Shown piece after piece: positions 21,640 to 32,299 of a DNA stretch of 64,000 nt. Below the pieces are notes generated by a model, which worked only from the letters and a program-made list of their open reading frames with translations, made no database searches and had not been told where the DNA came from. This stretch comes from Podarcis raffonei. Lineage: Eukaryota > Chordata > Lepidosauria > Squamata > Lacertidae. The stretch spans positions 37,392,001 to 37,456,000 of the forward strand of contig NC_070614.1 of assembly GCF_027172205.1 (NCBI RefSeq), read 5' to 3'. Positions within the stretch are counted from its first letter, which is position 1. The number at the start of each line of letters is the position of its first letter. The position numbers and the translations under genes are program-made.

Positions 21640-22470
21640 TGTAAGACCAATTTCTTTACTAAATTCAGATTATAAATTATTTGCAGGGATATTGGCTAAT
21701 AGATTTAAAAAGATTTTGAGGAGAATTATCAATGGTGATCAAGCGGGCTTCCTTCCAGGGAGGCAAATGTATAATAACACAAGAATGGTGATTAACATAT
21801 TAGAATATTTAGCCATGAGGCCTGATACAAAAAGCTGCACTGATGCTGGTAGATGCCGAAAAGCTTTTGATAATGTGTCCTGGGAATTTATGGTGAAAAC
21901 TATCAATGTAATGGAGTAAGAGAGAAAATAGGATGCGGCATAAAAACAATATGTAAAAATCAAAAAGCCAAATTAATATTTCTAAAGGCACCAGGCAAGG
22001 CTGCCCGCTATCACCACTTTTATTTATAACAATATTGGAAACATTATTAAAGGAAATTAGAGAAGAAACAAGAATAAAAGGAATCAAATTGGGATATAGA
22101 TCTTACAAATGAAAAGCATTTGCCGACGACCTCATCATTATGGCAGAAAACCCAACAGAAAGTATAACAGAAGCAATGGCAAAAATGAATAAATTTGGAC
22201 AGGTTTCGGGCTTTAAATTGAATAAAAATAAAACAAAATTATTAGTGAAAAATATGAATGAACAAGAAAGAATAGAGCTAGTAAATAAGATATGGCTAAT
22301 GATTACAAACCAAGTTAAATATTTAGTAATCTGGATTACGGTAAAAAACATAAATTTATCTAATGATAACTATACCCAAATATGCATAGAAATAAAAAAA
22401 GACCTGGAAATTTGGAGTAGGCTAAATTTTTTGCTATGGGGAAGGATAGCTACAATAAAGATGACATATC
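21640..22470 (+). mobile_element. L1 LINE fragment, reverse-transcriptase region
   Basis: A decayed internal L1 ORF2 piece: NGDQAGFLPGRQMYNNTR near 21733, a following palm-region stretch with AFADDLI-like codons near 22120, and KNKTKLLVKNMNEQ near 22225. It sits between duplicon spacer and the FUT copy A acceptor region, and replaces about 600 bp that duplicons 2 and 3 retain (34.02-34.62 kb in copy 2). Frames are broken in several places. Confidence 0.85.
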
Positions 22471-22551
22471 GGTGGTTGTGATCTGTGTGTTGATACCACC
22501 TGTCTTTTCACTCCACTTTGCTCTTCCTTTAGGTGTTCCTATTGTGCAGCT

Positions 22552-23661
22552 ATGCATCTCCCACAAAGATGTTCCTTCAGCCAACCTGCCCTCTTATTCT
22601 TCCTCTACTTTTTCGGTCTCCTGTCCCTCTCTGCATTCTTTCACCTATATGACAAGATGCCATATCAGCGGTGGAGGATCAGCTTCAAGAATTCATCTAA
22701 TTTTCCAGGGAAGGGCCATCCAGCTTCCCTCATTACCACCAACACCACCTGTAATTCTTCCAGGTCATCCTCTAAGATCATAGATAGTGGCATATGGACA
22801 GTGAACTCTGCTGGCCGTTTTGGGAACCAGATGGGGCAATATGCCACCCTCTATGCCTTAGCCAAGATGAATGGACATCAAGCTTATATTTATCCCGCCA
22901 TGCACAAGTACCTGTCACCAATGTTCCAAATCACTTTACCAGTGCTCCATGCTGAAGTGGCTAAAAAGATCCACTGGAAGAATTTCCCTCTGCATAATTG
23001 GATGTCAGAGGATTATAAACACATCAAAGGCAAGTACGTCCGGCTGACGGGCTACCCATGGTCTTACACTTTTTATCACCATATCCGCCAAGAGATACTT
23101 CAGCAGTTCTCCTTCCATGACCACATCAAGGAAGAAGCCAATCAATATCTTCAGGAGCTACGGGGGCAGCACCGGGAGGTGACATATGTTGGCGTGCATG
23201 TCCGCAGAGGGGATTATGTCCATGTGATGCCCAGCTGGAAAGGTGTGGTGGCTGACAGAGGCTATTTGGAGAAAGCCATGAACTATTTCAGAGAGAAGTA
23301 CCCCAGTCCCATCTTTGTGGTGACCAGCAATGGGATGGAGTGGTGCAAAGAAAACATCAATACCTCCAGGGGGGATGTGTATTTTTCTGGGGATGGGCGC
23401 GAGTCCTCTCCAGGGAGGGATTTTGCTCTCCTTGCTCATTGCAACCACACAATAATGACAATTGGCACTTTTGGCCTCTGGGCCGGCTACCTGGCTGGTG
23501 GGAAGACAATCTACTTGGCCAACTACACCCTCCCAGACTCACCTGTCCGCAAGCGCTTCAAGCCCTCAGCAATTTTTTTGCCTGAATGGATTGGGATTCC
23601 AGCAGACCTTTCCCCTCTGCTGTCCAAGAAATCTTCTCAAGTCCAGAAGCCAGAAGTTTGA
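22552..23661 (+). CDS. FUT2: Galactoside alpha-1,2-fucosyltransferase, copy A
   Basis: A 369-aa type II Golgi enzyme of glycosyltransferase family 11. It would transfer L-fucose from GDP-fucose to terminal galactose, making H-type antigens. Residues 13-32 form the signal anchor. [20 protein letters not shown] lies near 88-107, the GDP-fucose-binding motif [10 protein letters not shown] near 216-225, and [17 protein letters not shown] with IMTIGTFG near 278-308. N-glycosylation sequons NHT and NYT are present. Coding sequence is one exon. A CTTCCTTTAG acceptor at 22523-22532 lies 19 nt before ATG, so a 5' noncoding exon is expected upstream, as in mammalian FUT1/FUT2. Compared with B and C, the N-terminus (MHLPQ, PALLFF) and the segment [14 protein letters not shown] near the C-terminus are distinct. 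The middle is almost identical. Confidence 0.92.
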   Translation: MHLPQRCSFSQPALLFFLYFFGLLSLSAFFHLYDKMPYQRWRISFKNSSNFPGKGHPASLITTNTTCNSSRSSSKIIDSGIWTVNSAGRFGNQMGQYATLYALAKMNGHQAYIYPAMHKYLSPMFQITLPVLHAEVAKKIHWKNFPLHNWMSEDYKHIKGKYVRLTGYPWSYTFYHHIRQEILQQFSFHDHIKEEANQYLQELRGQHREVTYVGVHVRRGDYVHVMPSWKGVVADRGYLEKAMNYFREKYPSPIFVVTSNGMEWCKENINTSRGDVYFSGDGRESSPGRDFALLAHCNHTIMTIGTFGLWAGYLAGGKTIYLANYTLPDSPVRKRFKPSAIFLPEWIGIPADLSPLLSKKSSQVQKPEV

Positions 23662-23729
23662 GCAGATAGCTGCTGATTCATGTCTGTGTTCAGGCACTTG
23701 GCTAAATACTGTAGGTGAATACTGAAGAG

Positions 23730-24074
23730 CAGTGATGGATTTACGTATAAACAAGCTATAGCTTAGTGCTACACTCTCTTGGGGGCCCCAATTAAATGGG
23801 GAGGGGGGGAAACTGGCTATACATTTTCAAAATATAAGATAAAAAACAAATAAAATAAAACCTACATACAGCAACAGTGTATTGTGTTGTGTAGGCTACT
23901 ATTTGTTATGTGCAGATGGCTTTAGATACCTATTAGGTCCATAAATTACCATATAGCATATATTCAACACAAAAAACCAGTGGCAATTTGTTGTTGACAA
24001 AGGACAGCTGGACATATAAACGGCCCCATTACCTTCAGTAGCTTAGGGCCTCATCTAACCTAAATCCAGCCCTG
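23730..24074. mobile_element. hAT-type MITE, copy in duplicon 1
   Basis: The 345-bp element starts CAGTGATGGATTTACG and ends TAAATCCAGCCCTG (imperfect terminal inverted repeats). It is flanked by an 8-bp duplication CTGAAGAG at 23722-23729 and 24075-24082. The same element sits at the same place in duplicon 2. Duplicon 3 has the empty site. Confidence 0.85.
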
Positions 24075-24082
24075 CTGAAGAG

Positions 24083-24950
24083 TTCCCTGGGAAGTTATGC
24101 AAGCCCTATTAAAATTATATTTTAATTAGAAGTCTTATTACAAAGAAGTAGTAGTAAGTTGTAAGATAAAACAACAACAACAACAACAACAACCAGGCAC
24201 ACAACTCTACTTGAGGGGTTGTCAAAGAGACAATAGTCTCTAGAACAGTGGTCTTCATCCAGTCCAGACCCAGAACAAGGGACTCACTTCTACAGTTTCA
24301 CTTTTAATTTAAAATTAATAGCACTAGGATATACCACATATCACACACAGGGATATTGTCATGATTTCCCCCCCAGTACAAGTGAATCAATCTTTCATGT
24401 ATTATTAGTTAAACTTTTGAAGCCTTTCAGTTGTTGCATTCTCTCTTTGATTTCTGGGACCATTTCTTTGGTGAAGGTAAGTGACCATCACAATTAGCTT
24501 TGCATTTGCTTATCTAAAAAATCCTTTCTGTCATTATCTCACTTTCCCTAACTTTCAGCACCTCCTTTCTCTCTTTGTCACCTGCTGGTGCATTTTTCTC
24601 CAACTCCCTTCCAGCAGTTCTGTTGTCCTCCATCCTGACTTCCTCCTTCCGCTTTCTCAGCCTTTTTTCCATTGCCACTTACTCTCATCTCACCATCTTG
24701 AACAGTCCTTCATATCACAAGCCATCTGCCTGTTGCCTTTTTAAAAAAAAAAACCACATACAGAAATTTGGAGAACTAAACATAGACTGGAAATGTGAGA
24801 ACCCAAAATTCCCAGATTTGCCCATTCCCAACTGGGAACAGCAGTTGGATTTTACTGCATTGTAAAGTTCAGATTTAAAGACTCATTTCCCATTTGACCA
24901 GGCAGATTCTCCCAGGTGTTAGTGTGCCAACATTGTTTTATGATCATCTA
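24083..24950. other. 3' flank of FUT copy A
   Basis: Shared flank of the duplicons with a (CAA)n tract near 24173-24192 and an A-run near 24744. No gene. An A/T-rich and then pyrimidine-rich stretch recurs at 36.4-37.0 and 43.2-43.8 kb. Confidence 0.6.
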
Positions 24951-24954
24951 CCTA

Positions 24955-26075
24955 GTGCCCTGAGAAGGCTGCTAAGCAATGGCAACAGATTTTGGAGATA
25001 CAGGAGCAGGAATAGCTGCTTCACCTTCCAACATCCTCTTCCACTTTTAACTGAATAACTAAATCATTTGAGCGACAGGCCTAGACCCCCCCCCCAACCC
25101 TGGGTGACACCTGAGTGGAATAATGACTCAAGACAACATCTTTATGGGATTAAAATTTGGCCACAAGTTTAGTAAAGGTTCAGGGAGACCTTGGCTCAGG
25201 CATTGGGCATTTATCCCTCCCAATCCCTGGCTAGGAATCTGAGGAACATCAGGGTTATCCAGAATGTGTGGGGATTGGGCTGGCTCCGGAGAACATATGT
25301 TCAAGCAGAGAGCCTGCCCCCCATTTTGCCGCCGTCGCAGAGGAGAGCAATGACAACCTCTCAGCGTATGGCCAATGCCTCCCTTCAATACCCCTTTAAC
25401 GGGGAACCCTGGGATCACTGCCGCAAGGGGTACATGGGTCACCACTTCCAGCCCTCCCCCCCATTTGGGAAGACAAACTAAAGGATTCCGCCCAAGGCCT
25501 GAAACCGCCAAAGTTGTGACATTTTGCTACAGGGAAGGCAAACCCAGCTAATACAGGAAAATTCCTTTCTGGCCCTTCAACAGCGACCACAGCATAGCAG
25601 TGCCCATGTACCTGTGGAGAAGAGGTTAACCTGCAAAAGAAGGCTTAACTGAGGGAGGGCAGGGTGGGAGAAGCTCTGGGTCCGACTGAGAACTCCCATG
25701 TAAGTTCCGCCCACTATTGTGTGGGCAGGGCGATCCCTCCCCTCACCTGGCCAACTCTCTCCTGGCAACGCCTCCCCAGCTGGGATTGTGTAACTGGCAG
25801 AGGTAGGCGGCTACCTCCCGGTGTCCAGTCGGGGGGGGGGGCAATCCAGGCTGTACTGCCGGGAGCCACATGGGATCATGGGGGCTGTGCACGACCACGC
25901 AAAAGGTGCCCCCCATTTGATGTGGGGAGTGGTCATTCTGCGTAGACCTTCTGAAACAAACAGAAAATTACAATGTGATAACTATATCCCTGAAATCTTC
26001 AGCTGTGTTGTGGAGATCAGAAAACAAGATAATCTTCTGAAACATACACCAGAGGCATTACTTCGTGGCTGACAT
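24955..26075 (+). pseudogene. Tail of an unidentified gene, copy 2 (interrupted)
   Basis: The same coding tail as at 37118, with an in-frame TAG near 25013 and an 854-bp insertion in the middle. The last part (SETNRKLQCDNYIPEIFSC to ALLRG and stop) lies at about 25945-26072. Product unknown. Confidence 0.5.
25079..25932. mobile_element. Unclassified 854-bp insertion
   Basis: Comparison with duplicons 1 and 3 shows sequence inserted between AAATCATT and CTGCGTAG. A 5-bp duplication, TCATT, stands at 25074-25078 and 25933-25937. The insert begins TGAGCGACAGG and ends GGGGAGTGG and is GC-rich. A 5-bp duplication fits an LTR-type fossil, but the ends are not the standard TG and CA pair, so I leave it unclassified. 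Confidence 0.6.
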
Positions 26076-26093
26076 TTATTATGAATTATTCTA

Positions 26094-27088
26094 GACTTCC
26101 GGAGGCGGCGCAAAACCGTGATGGCGGACCTCTTCGAGCTCTGAAGAGGGGCACCGCAGAAAAGGGTTGCTCGCGACGGCGCAGCGGCAACCCATCAAGA
26201 TAAACCACGGGCAGAGTGAGTCCGTGGCCGTGGGACCCGGCGGGCACCTGGAGCGACCCCGAAATCACAAAAGGAACCCCGTAAGGGGCTCCGGAGTGAA
26301 GGAGGGGGAGCGGTGCTGTGGGTTCATCGCTCTTTCTGCGGAGGCGAAGCCGCGCGGCTGTCACGGATGAGCGCTGACCTTTCTTCCAAGAAACATCGGG
26401 CTGAAACATCAAACCCGTGAGTAAGGACCTAAGATTCTACAAATCAAATCGGAAAATTTGGCTAAAAACGGGAGACGAGAAAGAGGAAGTCCGTCTTCCG
26501 ACACTGCTTTCAAGATCAAAGCAGACGGTCTAAAGAGCGGAAAGCGCTGTGAACAGGGAAGCTTTGAAGCTTTAAATCGGGACTTTCGTGCACATTTGAA
26601 TTTTACTTTTAAAGAATAAATACAGCATAAAATTGACCTGGAGCGGACACCCCAAGGGCAAGGGAAGACTCTAACCCCAAATTCTCGGGTGGCCGGGTAA
26701 AGTTGTTTAAACTGCGGAACTGTTGCAAGCTTCCAGATACTTTTGTAACTGGATAGTGTAATTTTGAGCTCACCTAGCTGAAGTGGATACAATTGCAGGC
26801 ACCTTGCTGGAACTTTGTTATATGTTTAAAAGGGCTCTGCAGGACCTTTCTTTTAGCGTGCTGGAACTAATTTGCTTTTAAAATTGTTTTTAAAGTTGGA
26901 ACAAAGAGACTTTAATTGCGGAAAGTTACCTTCTTCTTACTAAAACTTTGGTGGCACTCCCCCTAGAGGACATTGGGAATATAGAGGCCTGGGAAAGTTT
27001 CTCTGTTTACCTTCTCTCAATAGACTGTTTTTAATTCTGGACTTGCCTTTCCCATGGGATTACAACACTTGACCTTGAACGTTGACTG
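26094..27088 (+). promoter_or_regulatory. L1 5' UTR and likely internal promoter
   Basis: A 995-bp leader before ORF1. Its first 400 bases are GC- and CpG-rich (TTCCGGAGGCGGCG, GACCCGGCGGGCACC), the rest AT-rich. L1 elements usually carry their RNA polymerase II promoter here. That it works here is inference. Confidence 0.6.
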
Positions 27089-28153
27089 ATGAGTGGCACA
27101 GGAAAGACAAGAGCAGCCAAAGCTAAGGAAGCTAAGGAGAAAGAGAAAGCAAAAAAGCAAGCACAGCTTTTGCAAACAACTTTAACTCAGGGACGTAGAT
27201 TATCAGTTCCAGCTGTGCTTGCGACACAAAAAGTAGAAACCGAAAAGCCTGAAAAATCTGAAGAGGAAGATATGGCAGCAGGAGGAGCTGAGGCAGTACT
27301 GAAACAAGTTTTGGAACAATTGTCAGCAATAAATCAAAAAATTGATAACCAATCAACAAAAATTGACCAAGCAACATCCTCGATCCAGAAATTGACAGAT
27401 CAGGTTTCCCAACATACCCAAGCAATTGAAAAATTGCAAGGAGCAACAGAAGAGAATCGTAAACTGGCAGGGGAAGCCGTTCAAATTGCAACATCAGCTA
27501 AAAAAGAAGTCGAGGAAGTTAAAGCGGAAGTCAAGCCTCTTCATAAACAGATAGGGGACCAACAAACCTATCTCTCGTTGGTGGAATTGAAAAATCGCGA
27601 GACCAACCTCAGACTAAGGGCAGTCCCAGAAATTGAACAAGAAGATTTGAAAGGACTTTTGACAACAGAGTTTACAAAGTTCTGGGACTTAAAAGAAGAA
27701 ATTGATTTCAAAATTGTATCGGCTTTTCGGTTGGGAAGATTAGTAAGAAAAGATAGATCCAGAGACTGCTTAATAGCTTTGAGATCAAGGGAGGAGAGAG
27801 ACAAAATACTAGGCCTACACTTCAAAAACTCAATTGTGATACAAGAGAAAAGGGTGGAAATTTACCGAGATATTCCTAAACAGTTATTGGACTTGAGAGC
27901 CACCTACTCAGATTTGGCTAAGTTGCTGAGACTCAACACAATTCCTTACAGGTGGGAGTTCCCACAAGGGCTATCATTCACTTACAAACAGAAGAAGGTT
28001 AAAATAAGATCACCAGAGGACTTACAAAAGTTCCAGCACGATCACGGAGAAGACCTCCAAAAAGAAGCAGCAGCTAATTGGCCTATACCCAACCCAGGTG
28101 GAGCAATACCTGCACCTTCGGAACCAGAGGAGAAAGAAGATACACCGCTCTAG
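27089..28153 (+). CDS. L1 ORF1 protein (RNA-binding chaperone)
   Basis: A 354-aa protein that in L1 elements trimerises and coats L1 RNA. It has a basic, lysine/alanine-rich N-terminus (about 1-50) and a long heptad-rich coiled coil (about 70-160, rich in Q, K, E and I). An RRM-like and C-terminal nucleic-acid-binding part follows at about 165-330, with LRAVPEIEQEDLKGLL, REERDKILGLHFKNS and IYRDIPKQLLDLRATY. The start fits: ATG follows the leader and the frame stays open to TAG. The stop lies 20 nt before the ORF2 ATG. Length is close to the human protein (338 aa). No defect is seen. Confidence 0.93.
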   Translation: MSGTGKTRAAKAKEAKEKEKAKKQAQLLQTTLTQGRRLSVPAVLATQKVETEKPEKSEEEDMAAGGAEAVLKQVLEQLSAINQKIDNQSTKIDQATSSIQKLTDQVSQHTQAIEKLQGATEENRKLAGEAVQIATSAKKEVEEVKAEVKPLHKQIGDQQTYLSLVELKNRETNLRLRAVPEIEQEDLKGLLTTEFTKFWDLKEEIDFKIVSAFRLGRLVRKDRSRDCLIALRSREERDKILGLHFKNSIVIQEKRVEIYRDIPKQLLDLRATYSDLAKLLRLNTIPYRWEFPQGLSFTYKQKKVKIRSPEDLQKFQHDHGEDLQKEAAANWPIPNPGGAIPAPSEPEEKEDTPL

Positions 28154-28173
28154 GTGTAGCAGAATAGTTCAGG

Positions 28174-31100
28174 ATGTCTCTGCGGCTACTCAGTTGGAAT
28201 ATAAATGGCGGAAATTCCCCGGAGAAAAGAAGGAGGTTATTTCACATATTGAAGAAAGAACAATTGGACATTATTTGCCTACAAGAAACCCATGTGACCA
28301 GGCTCCACAGGAAGGTTTTGGTAAATAAAAGATTAGGCCAAGAATTTATTTCGTCTGACAAAGTAAAGAAAAGAGGAGTGGTGATCTACGCTAAGGAGAG
28401 CCTGATACCCAAATTTCTATTTAAGGATGAACAAGGAAGAATTTTGGCAATTGAAATTCAAACCCAAGGAGAAAAAATATTGATATTAGGAATTTATGCC
28501 CCAAATGACGGGAAATCAGAATTTTTCAAGAAGCTGCATGAGACGTTGCTGGACTATCTGGATTATGCTAACATCATAATGATGGGAGATATGAATGGAG
28601 TGGTGTCTACACATATGGATAAGTCTTACAACCAAAACTTAACATCAGACGGCAGACTGCCCAAAACTTTTTTCGAACTGACTGACAATCTGGATTTGAT
28701 CGACATATGGAGGACAAAGAACCCCCTAGGTAAAGAAGGAACTTTTTTCTCTGAGGCCCACCTGTCTTGGTCAAGGATCGACCAAATCTGGACCTCCAGG
28801 GGGCTGGCACCCAAGACTAAAAAGGTGGAAATCTGCCCAAAAACATGCTCCGACCACAACGCCTTGAAAATAGAACTTAGATTAACTCAACCCGGTTCCT
28901 TCAGATGGAGAATGAATGACACACTACTAAGAGATCAAGAGATTGTGAAAAAGGCCCAAAAAACATTAAAGGACTATTTTGAGATAAATCTGAATACTAC
29001 AGTTGAAAAAAGAACGATCTGGGACGCAAGCAAAGCTCTTATGAGAGGGTTTCTGATACAACAGAATTCAATCAAGAAAAAACTCTGGAACGGAAAGAAG
29101 GACAAAATATTGGAGAAAATACACCAAGGAGAAAAAAAACTGAGAACCAAACCAAAGTCCAAGGAGGTGCTGAGAGAAATTAAATTCCACCAAGCAGAAT
29201 ACTCAAAATTGATTAATCAGGAGATTGAATGGAAAATAAAACAGATGAAGCAAAGATCTTTTGAATCAGCAAATAAATGTGGAAAGCTGCTAGCTTGGCA
29301 GCTGAAAAAAAGACAAAAGCTAAACACGATAACAAATCTAGAGATTGATGGAAGGATCGTACAGAAACCAGAAGAAATTAGGAGGTGCTTCCACAGATAC
29401 TTCAAAGAACTGTATGCACAGGGGCCCCAGAAAGAATCAGAGATAGATCAACTTTTAAAGATAAATGGACTATCAAAAATAACTCAAGATAAAAGATCAA
29501 TCTTGAACTCTACAATAACCTCACAGGAAATTGAAGGTGCCATTCAGAATATGCAACTAGGCAAATCTCCAGGCCCGGATGGACTTACCTCCAAATATTA
29601 CAAGGTTCTGAAGGACTATTTGATACAACCTTTGTTGGAGGTATGTAACCAGATTATGGATGGGAAGAGGGCACCAGAAACGTGGAAAGAAGCCTTCATC
29701 ACATTGATACCTAAGTCAGAATCTGAAAAGACTCAGCTTAAAAACTACCGCCCCATCTCACTCCTAAATGTGGATTACAAAATATTTGCAGACATTTTGG
29801 CAAATAGACTTAAAAAAGTCTTAAATGAAGTAATTCATAAAGACCAAGCTGGCTTTCTCCCTGGTAGACATTTATATGAGAACACTAGAAACATCATTGA
29901 CATTTTAGAACTTTTGCAGACTAACAGGAACACAAGGGCGGTGTTAATCTTTATTGATGCGGAGAAAGCATTTGACAACATATCTTGGATGTTTATGAAG
30001 AAGAACTTGGAAGGGATGGGAGTGGGACGGGGGTTTGAGAATGGATTACATGCAATCTATTCAGAACAAAAAGCTAAATTAATAGTGAACAATGTGGTGA
30101 CGGAGGAATTTAAAATTGAAAAAGGGACACGACAAGGGTGCCCTCTATCCCCTCTGTTATTTATTTCAGTCCTGGAGGTGCTATTGAATATGATCAGAGA
30201 GGACCGGTTGGTACAAGGGATAGAGGTCGGAGTGAAACAATATAAACTGAAAGCTTTTGCAGATGACCTAGTTTTGACACTGCAGGAGCCAGAATCCAGT
30301 ACAAAAAGAGTTCTCGAACTTATATCTGAATTTGGTCGGGTGGCGGGATTTAGGTTGAATAAACAAAAAACTAAGGTTCTGACCAAAAATTTAACAATTA
30401 CAGAAACAGAGGGGTTTCAGAGAGAAACAGAACTGAATGTGGTTAAAAAAGTGAAATACCTTGGGATCTATTTGTCCTCCAAGAATTTGAATTTATTTAA
30501 GGATAATTATGAGAAATGTTGGTTGGAAGTTAAAAAGGATTTAGAAATTTGGTCAAGATTGAAACTTTCCTTGTTGGGAAGAATTGCAGCTATAAAAATG
30601 AATGTGTTGCCGAAAATGTTATTTTTGTTTCAAACCTTACAGATCGTGGACAGAGTGGATTGCTTTGGAAAATGGCAGAAGGATATATCTAGATTTATCT
30701 GGCAGGGCAAAAAGCCCCGAATAAAGTTTAAAATATTAACAGATTCGAAAGAAAGAGGGGGGTTTGCCCTGCCGGACTTGAGGTTGTATTATGAAGCTGC
30801 AGCCTTCTGCTGGCTGAAAGATTGGTTTTTGTTGGAAAACACCGATGTCCTAGATCTGGAAGGTTTTAATAATGCTTTTGGATGGCACGCATACCTATGG
30901 TACGACAAGGTTAAAGCACATAAATTGTTTAAAAGCCACATTGTCAGAAAAGCAATTTTTGCAGTCTGGATGAAATATAAAGACTTACTAGAGAGTAAAA
31001 CTCCGAGGTGGCTATCACCAGTGGAGGCCAAGGCCCGAAAAAGACCCAATATGGAGGCCTATTGGCCGAAATATTGGGAATTGACTGAAAAAATTGGAGA

Positions 31101-31914
31101 CAATTGGAAGTTGCAGAGCCAGGACAAACTAAAAAATAAGGTGCGAGATTGGCTACATTATGCTCAAATTCAAGAGGTTTTCAAAATGGACAAAAAAGTT
31201 GGTTTCCAGGTGGAAAAGTCGAAACTAGAGACAGAATTGTTAGAACCAAAGACAAAGCTGTTATCTAGAATGTATAACTTGCTGCTTATGTGGAATTTAC
31301 AGGATGAGACAGTTAAATCTGCTATGATTAAATGGGCACAGGATGTTGGACACAACATTATGTTTGAAGACTGGGAAAGGTTATGGAACACCGGAATGAA
31401 ATTCACGGCCAGTACGGCCTTGAAGGAAAACATTATGAAAATGATATACCGGTGGTACATGACCCCAGTCAAGTTAGCTAACATACATCACCTGTCTGAC
31501 AATAAATGTTGGAAGTGTAAGGAAGCAGAGGGGACTTTCTTTCACCTCTGGTGGACATGCCCAAAGGTTAAGGCTTTCTGGGAAATGATTTACAATGAGT
31601 TGAAAAAGGTATTTAGGTATACCTTTCCCAAGAAACCAGAGGCCTTCCTGTTGGGCATGGTAGACCAGAAAGTGTTAAAGAAGGACAGAACTTTGTTTAT
31701 GTATGCTAGTACAGCAGCAAGAATACTCATCGCAAAGAACTGGAAGACACAAGATGTACCCACGCTGGAGGAATGGCAGATGCAGTTGATGGACTACATG
31801 GAGATAGCTGAACTGACCGGCAGAATCCGAGATTTGGATGTAGAAACAATTGAGGTGGACTGGAAAAAGTTTAAAGACTACTTGCAAAAGTATTACAAAC
31901 TGTATGAATCTTAA
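28174..31914 (+). CDS. L1 ORF2 protein (endonuclease and reverse transcriptase)
   Basis: A 1246-aa protein that nicks target DNA and primes reverse transcription from the nick. The APE-type endonuclease spans about 1-235 with N9 (SWNING), E38 (CLQETH), Y108, D139 and N141 (GDMNG), D203, and D227-H228 (CSDHNA), all catalytic positions kept. Reverse transcriptase spans about 450-770: LIPKSESEKTQLKNYRPISL near 513, GFLPGRHLYENTR near 560, FIDAEKAFDN near 592, [13 protein letters not shown] near 650 and the catalytic AFADDLVL near 692. A cysteine-rich motif CWKCKEAEGTFFHLWWTC lies near 1111-1128. The frame is complete, in keeping with an active or recently active element. Confidence 0.96.
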   Translation: MSLRLLSWNINGGNSPEKRRRLFHILKKEQLDIICLQETHVTRLHRKVLVNKRLGQEFISSDKVKKRGVVIYAKESLIPKFLFKDEQGRILAIEIQTQGEKILILGIYAPNDGKSEFFKKLHETLLDYLDYANIIMMGDMNGVVSTHMDKSYNQNLTSDGRLPKTFFELTDNLDLIDIWRTKNPLGKEGTFFSEAHLSWSRIDQIWTSRGLAPKTKKVEICPKTCSDHNALKIELRLTQPGSFRWRMNDTLLRDQEIVKKAQKTLKDYFEINLNTTVEKRTIWDASKALMRGFLIQQNSIKKKLWNGKKDKILEKIHQGEKKLRTKPKSKEVLREIKFHQAEYSKLINQEIEWKIKQMKQRSFESANKCGKLLAWQLKKRQKLNTITNLEIDGRIVQKPEEIRRCFHRYFKELYAQGPQKESEIDQLLKINGLSKITQDKRSILNSTITSQEIEGAIQNMQLGKSPGPDGLTSKYYKVLKDYLIQPLLEVCNQIMDGKRAPETWKEAFITLIPKSESEKTQLKNYRPISLLNVDYKIFADILANRLKKVLNEVIHKDQAGFLPGRHLYENTRNIIDILELLQTNRNTRAVLIFIDAEKAFDNISWMFMKKNLEGMGVGRGFENGLHAIYSEQKAKLIVNNVVTEEFKIEKGTRQGCPLSPLLFISVLEVLLNMIREDRLVQGIEVGVKQYKLKAFADDLVLTLQEPESSTKRVLELISEFGRVAGFRLNKQKTKVLTKNLTITETEGFQRETELNVVKKVKYLGIYLSSKNLNLFKDNYEKCWLEVKKDLEIWSRLKLSLLGRIAAIKMNVLPKMLFLFQTLQIVDRVDCFGKWQKDISRFIWQGKKPRIKFKILTDSKERGGFALPDLRLYYEAAAFCWLKDWFLLENTDVLDLEGFNNAFGWHAYLWYDKVKAHKLFKSHIVRKAIFAVWMKYKDLLESKTPRWLSPVEAKARKRPNMEAYWPKYWELTEKIGDNWKLQSQDKLKNKVRDWLHYAQIQEVFKMDKKVGFQVEKSKLETELLEPKTKLLSRMYNLLLMWNLQDETVKSAMIKWAQDVGHNIMFEDWERLWNTGMKFTASTALKENIMKMIYRWYMTPVKLANIHHLSDNKCWKCKEAEGTFFHLWWTCPKVKAFWEMIYNELKKVFRYTFPKKPEAFLLGMVDQKVLKKDRTLFMYASTAARILIAKNWKTQDVPTLEEWQMQLMDYMEIAELTGRIRDLDVETIEVDWKKFKDYLQKYYKLYES

Positions 31915-32299
31915 GACGGTGCATGATTTGGAAATGATACGCTTTAGCAATTATGATTAAGTAAATAGTAAACTAAGTGATAAAAGAGAAAAGGAGATAA
32001 TATGAAATTGAACATGTTACGTTTATTTTAAAGGTATAAAAATTGTGACATAATACATTGAATATAGATACATAACATGTAAAAGTTACAATAAGGTATG
32101 ACATAAGGTAACAAATTGCTGACATTGTTAATATAAAGAACGCAGAATCGGAAGGGGTGGGGAAGTCCAAGTTGGGATTTTTGTTAAAAAAAAAAAAAAA
32201 TGGTTTCTTGTAAACTCCTTATTTGTTTGTAATGTATAAAATTTGGAAAGAAACGTAATAAAAAATATTATTAAAAAAAAAAAAAAAAGAATTATTCTA

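Larger units (their letters stand above)
19700..24950 (+). repeat. Segmental duplicon 1 (contains FUT copy A)
   Basis: This is the first of three tandem units. In order it holds the tail of an unidentified gene (about 19706-19950), a 3'-UTR-like stretch with AATAAA near 20503, shared spacer, an L1 fragment that replaces part of the unit, FUT copy A, and a shared 3' flank. The blocks recur in the same order in duplicons 2 and 3. Without later insertions the unit is about 5 kb. Confidence 0.88.
26094..32288 (+). mobile_element. Full-length L1 LINE with two intact frames
   Basis: A complete 6.2-kb L1: a 995-bp GC-rich 5' UTR starting GACTTCCGGAGGCGGCG, ORF1, a 20-bp spacer, ORF2, a 3' UTR of about 370 bp with AATAAA near 32257, and a poly-A tail. 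An 11-bp target duplication, GAATTATTCTA, flanks it at 26083-26093 and 32289-32299. The uninterrupted site exists in duplicons 1 (about 19960) and 3 (about 37376), so it inserted after duplication. No stop or frameshift interrupts either frame, which implies recent insertion and possible activity. Confidence 0.96.
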
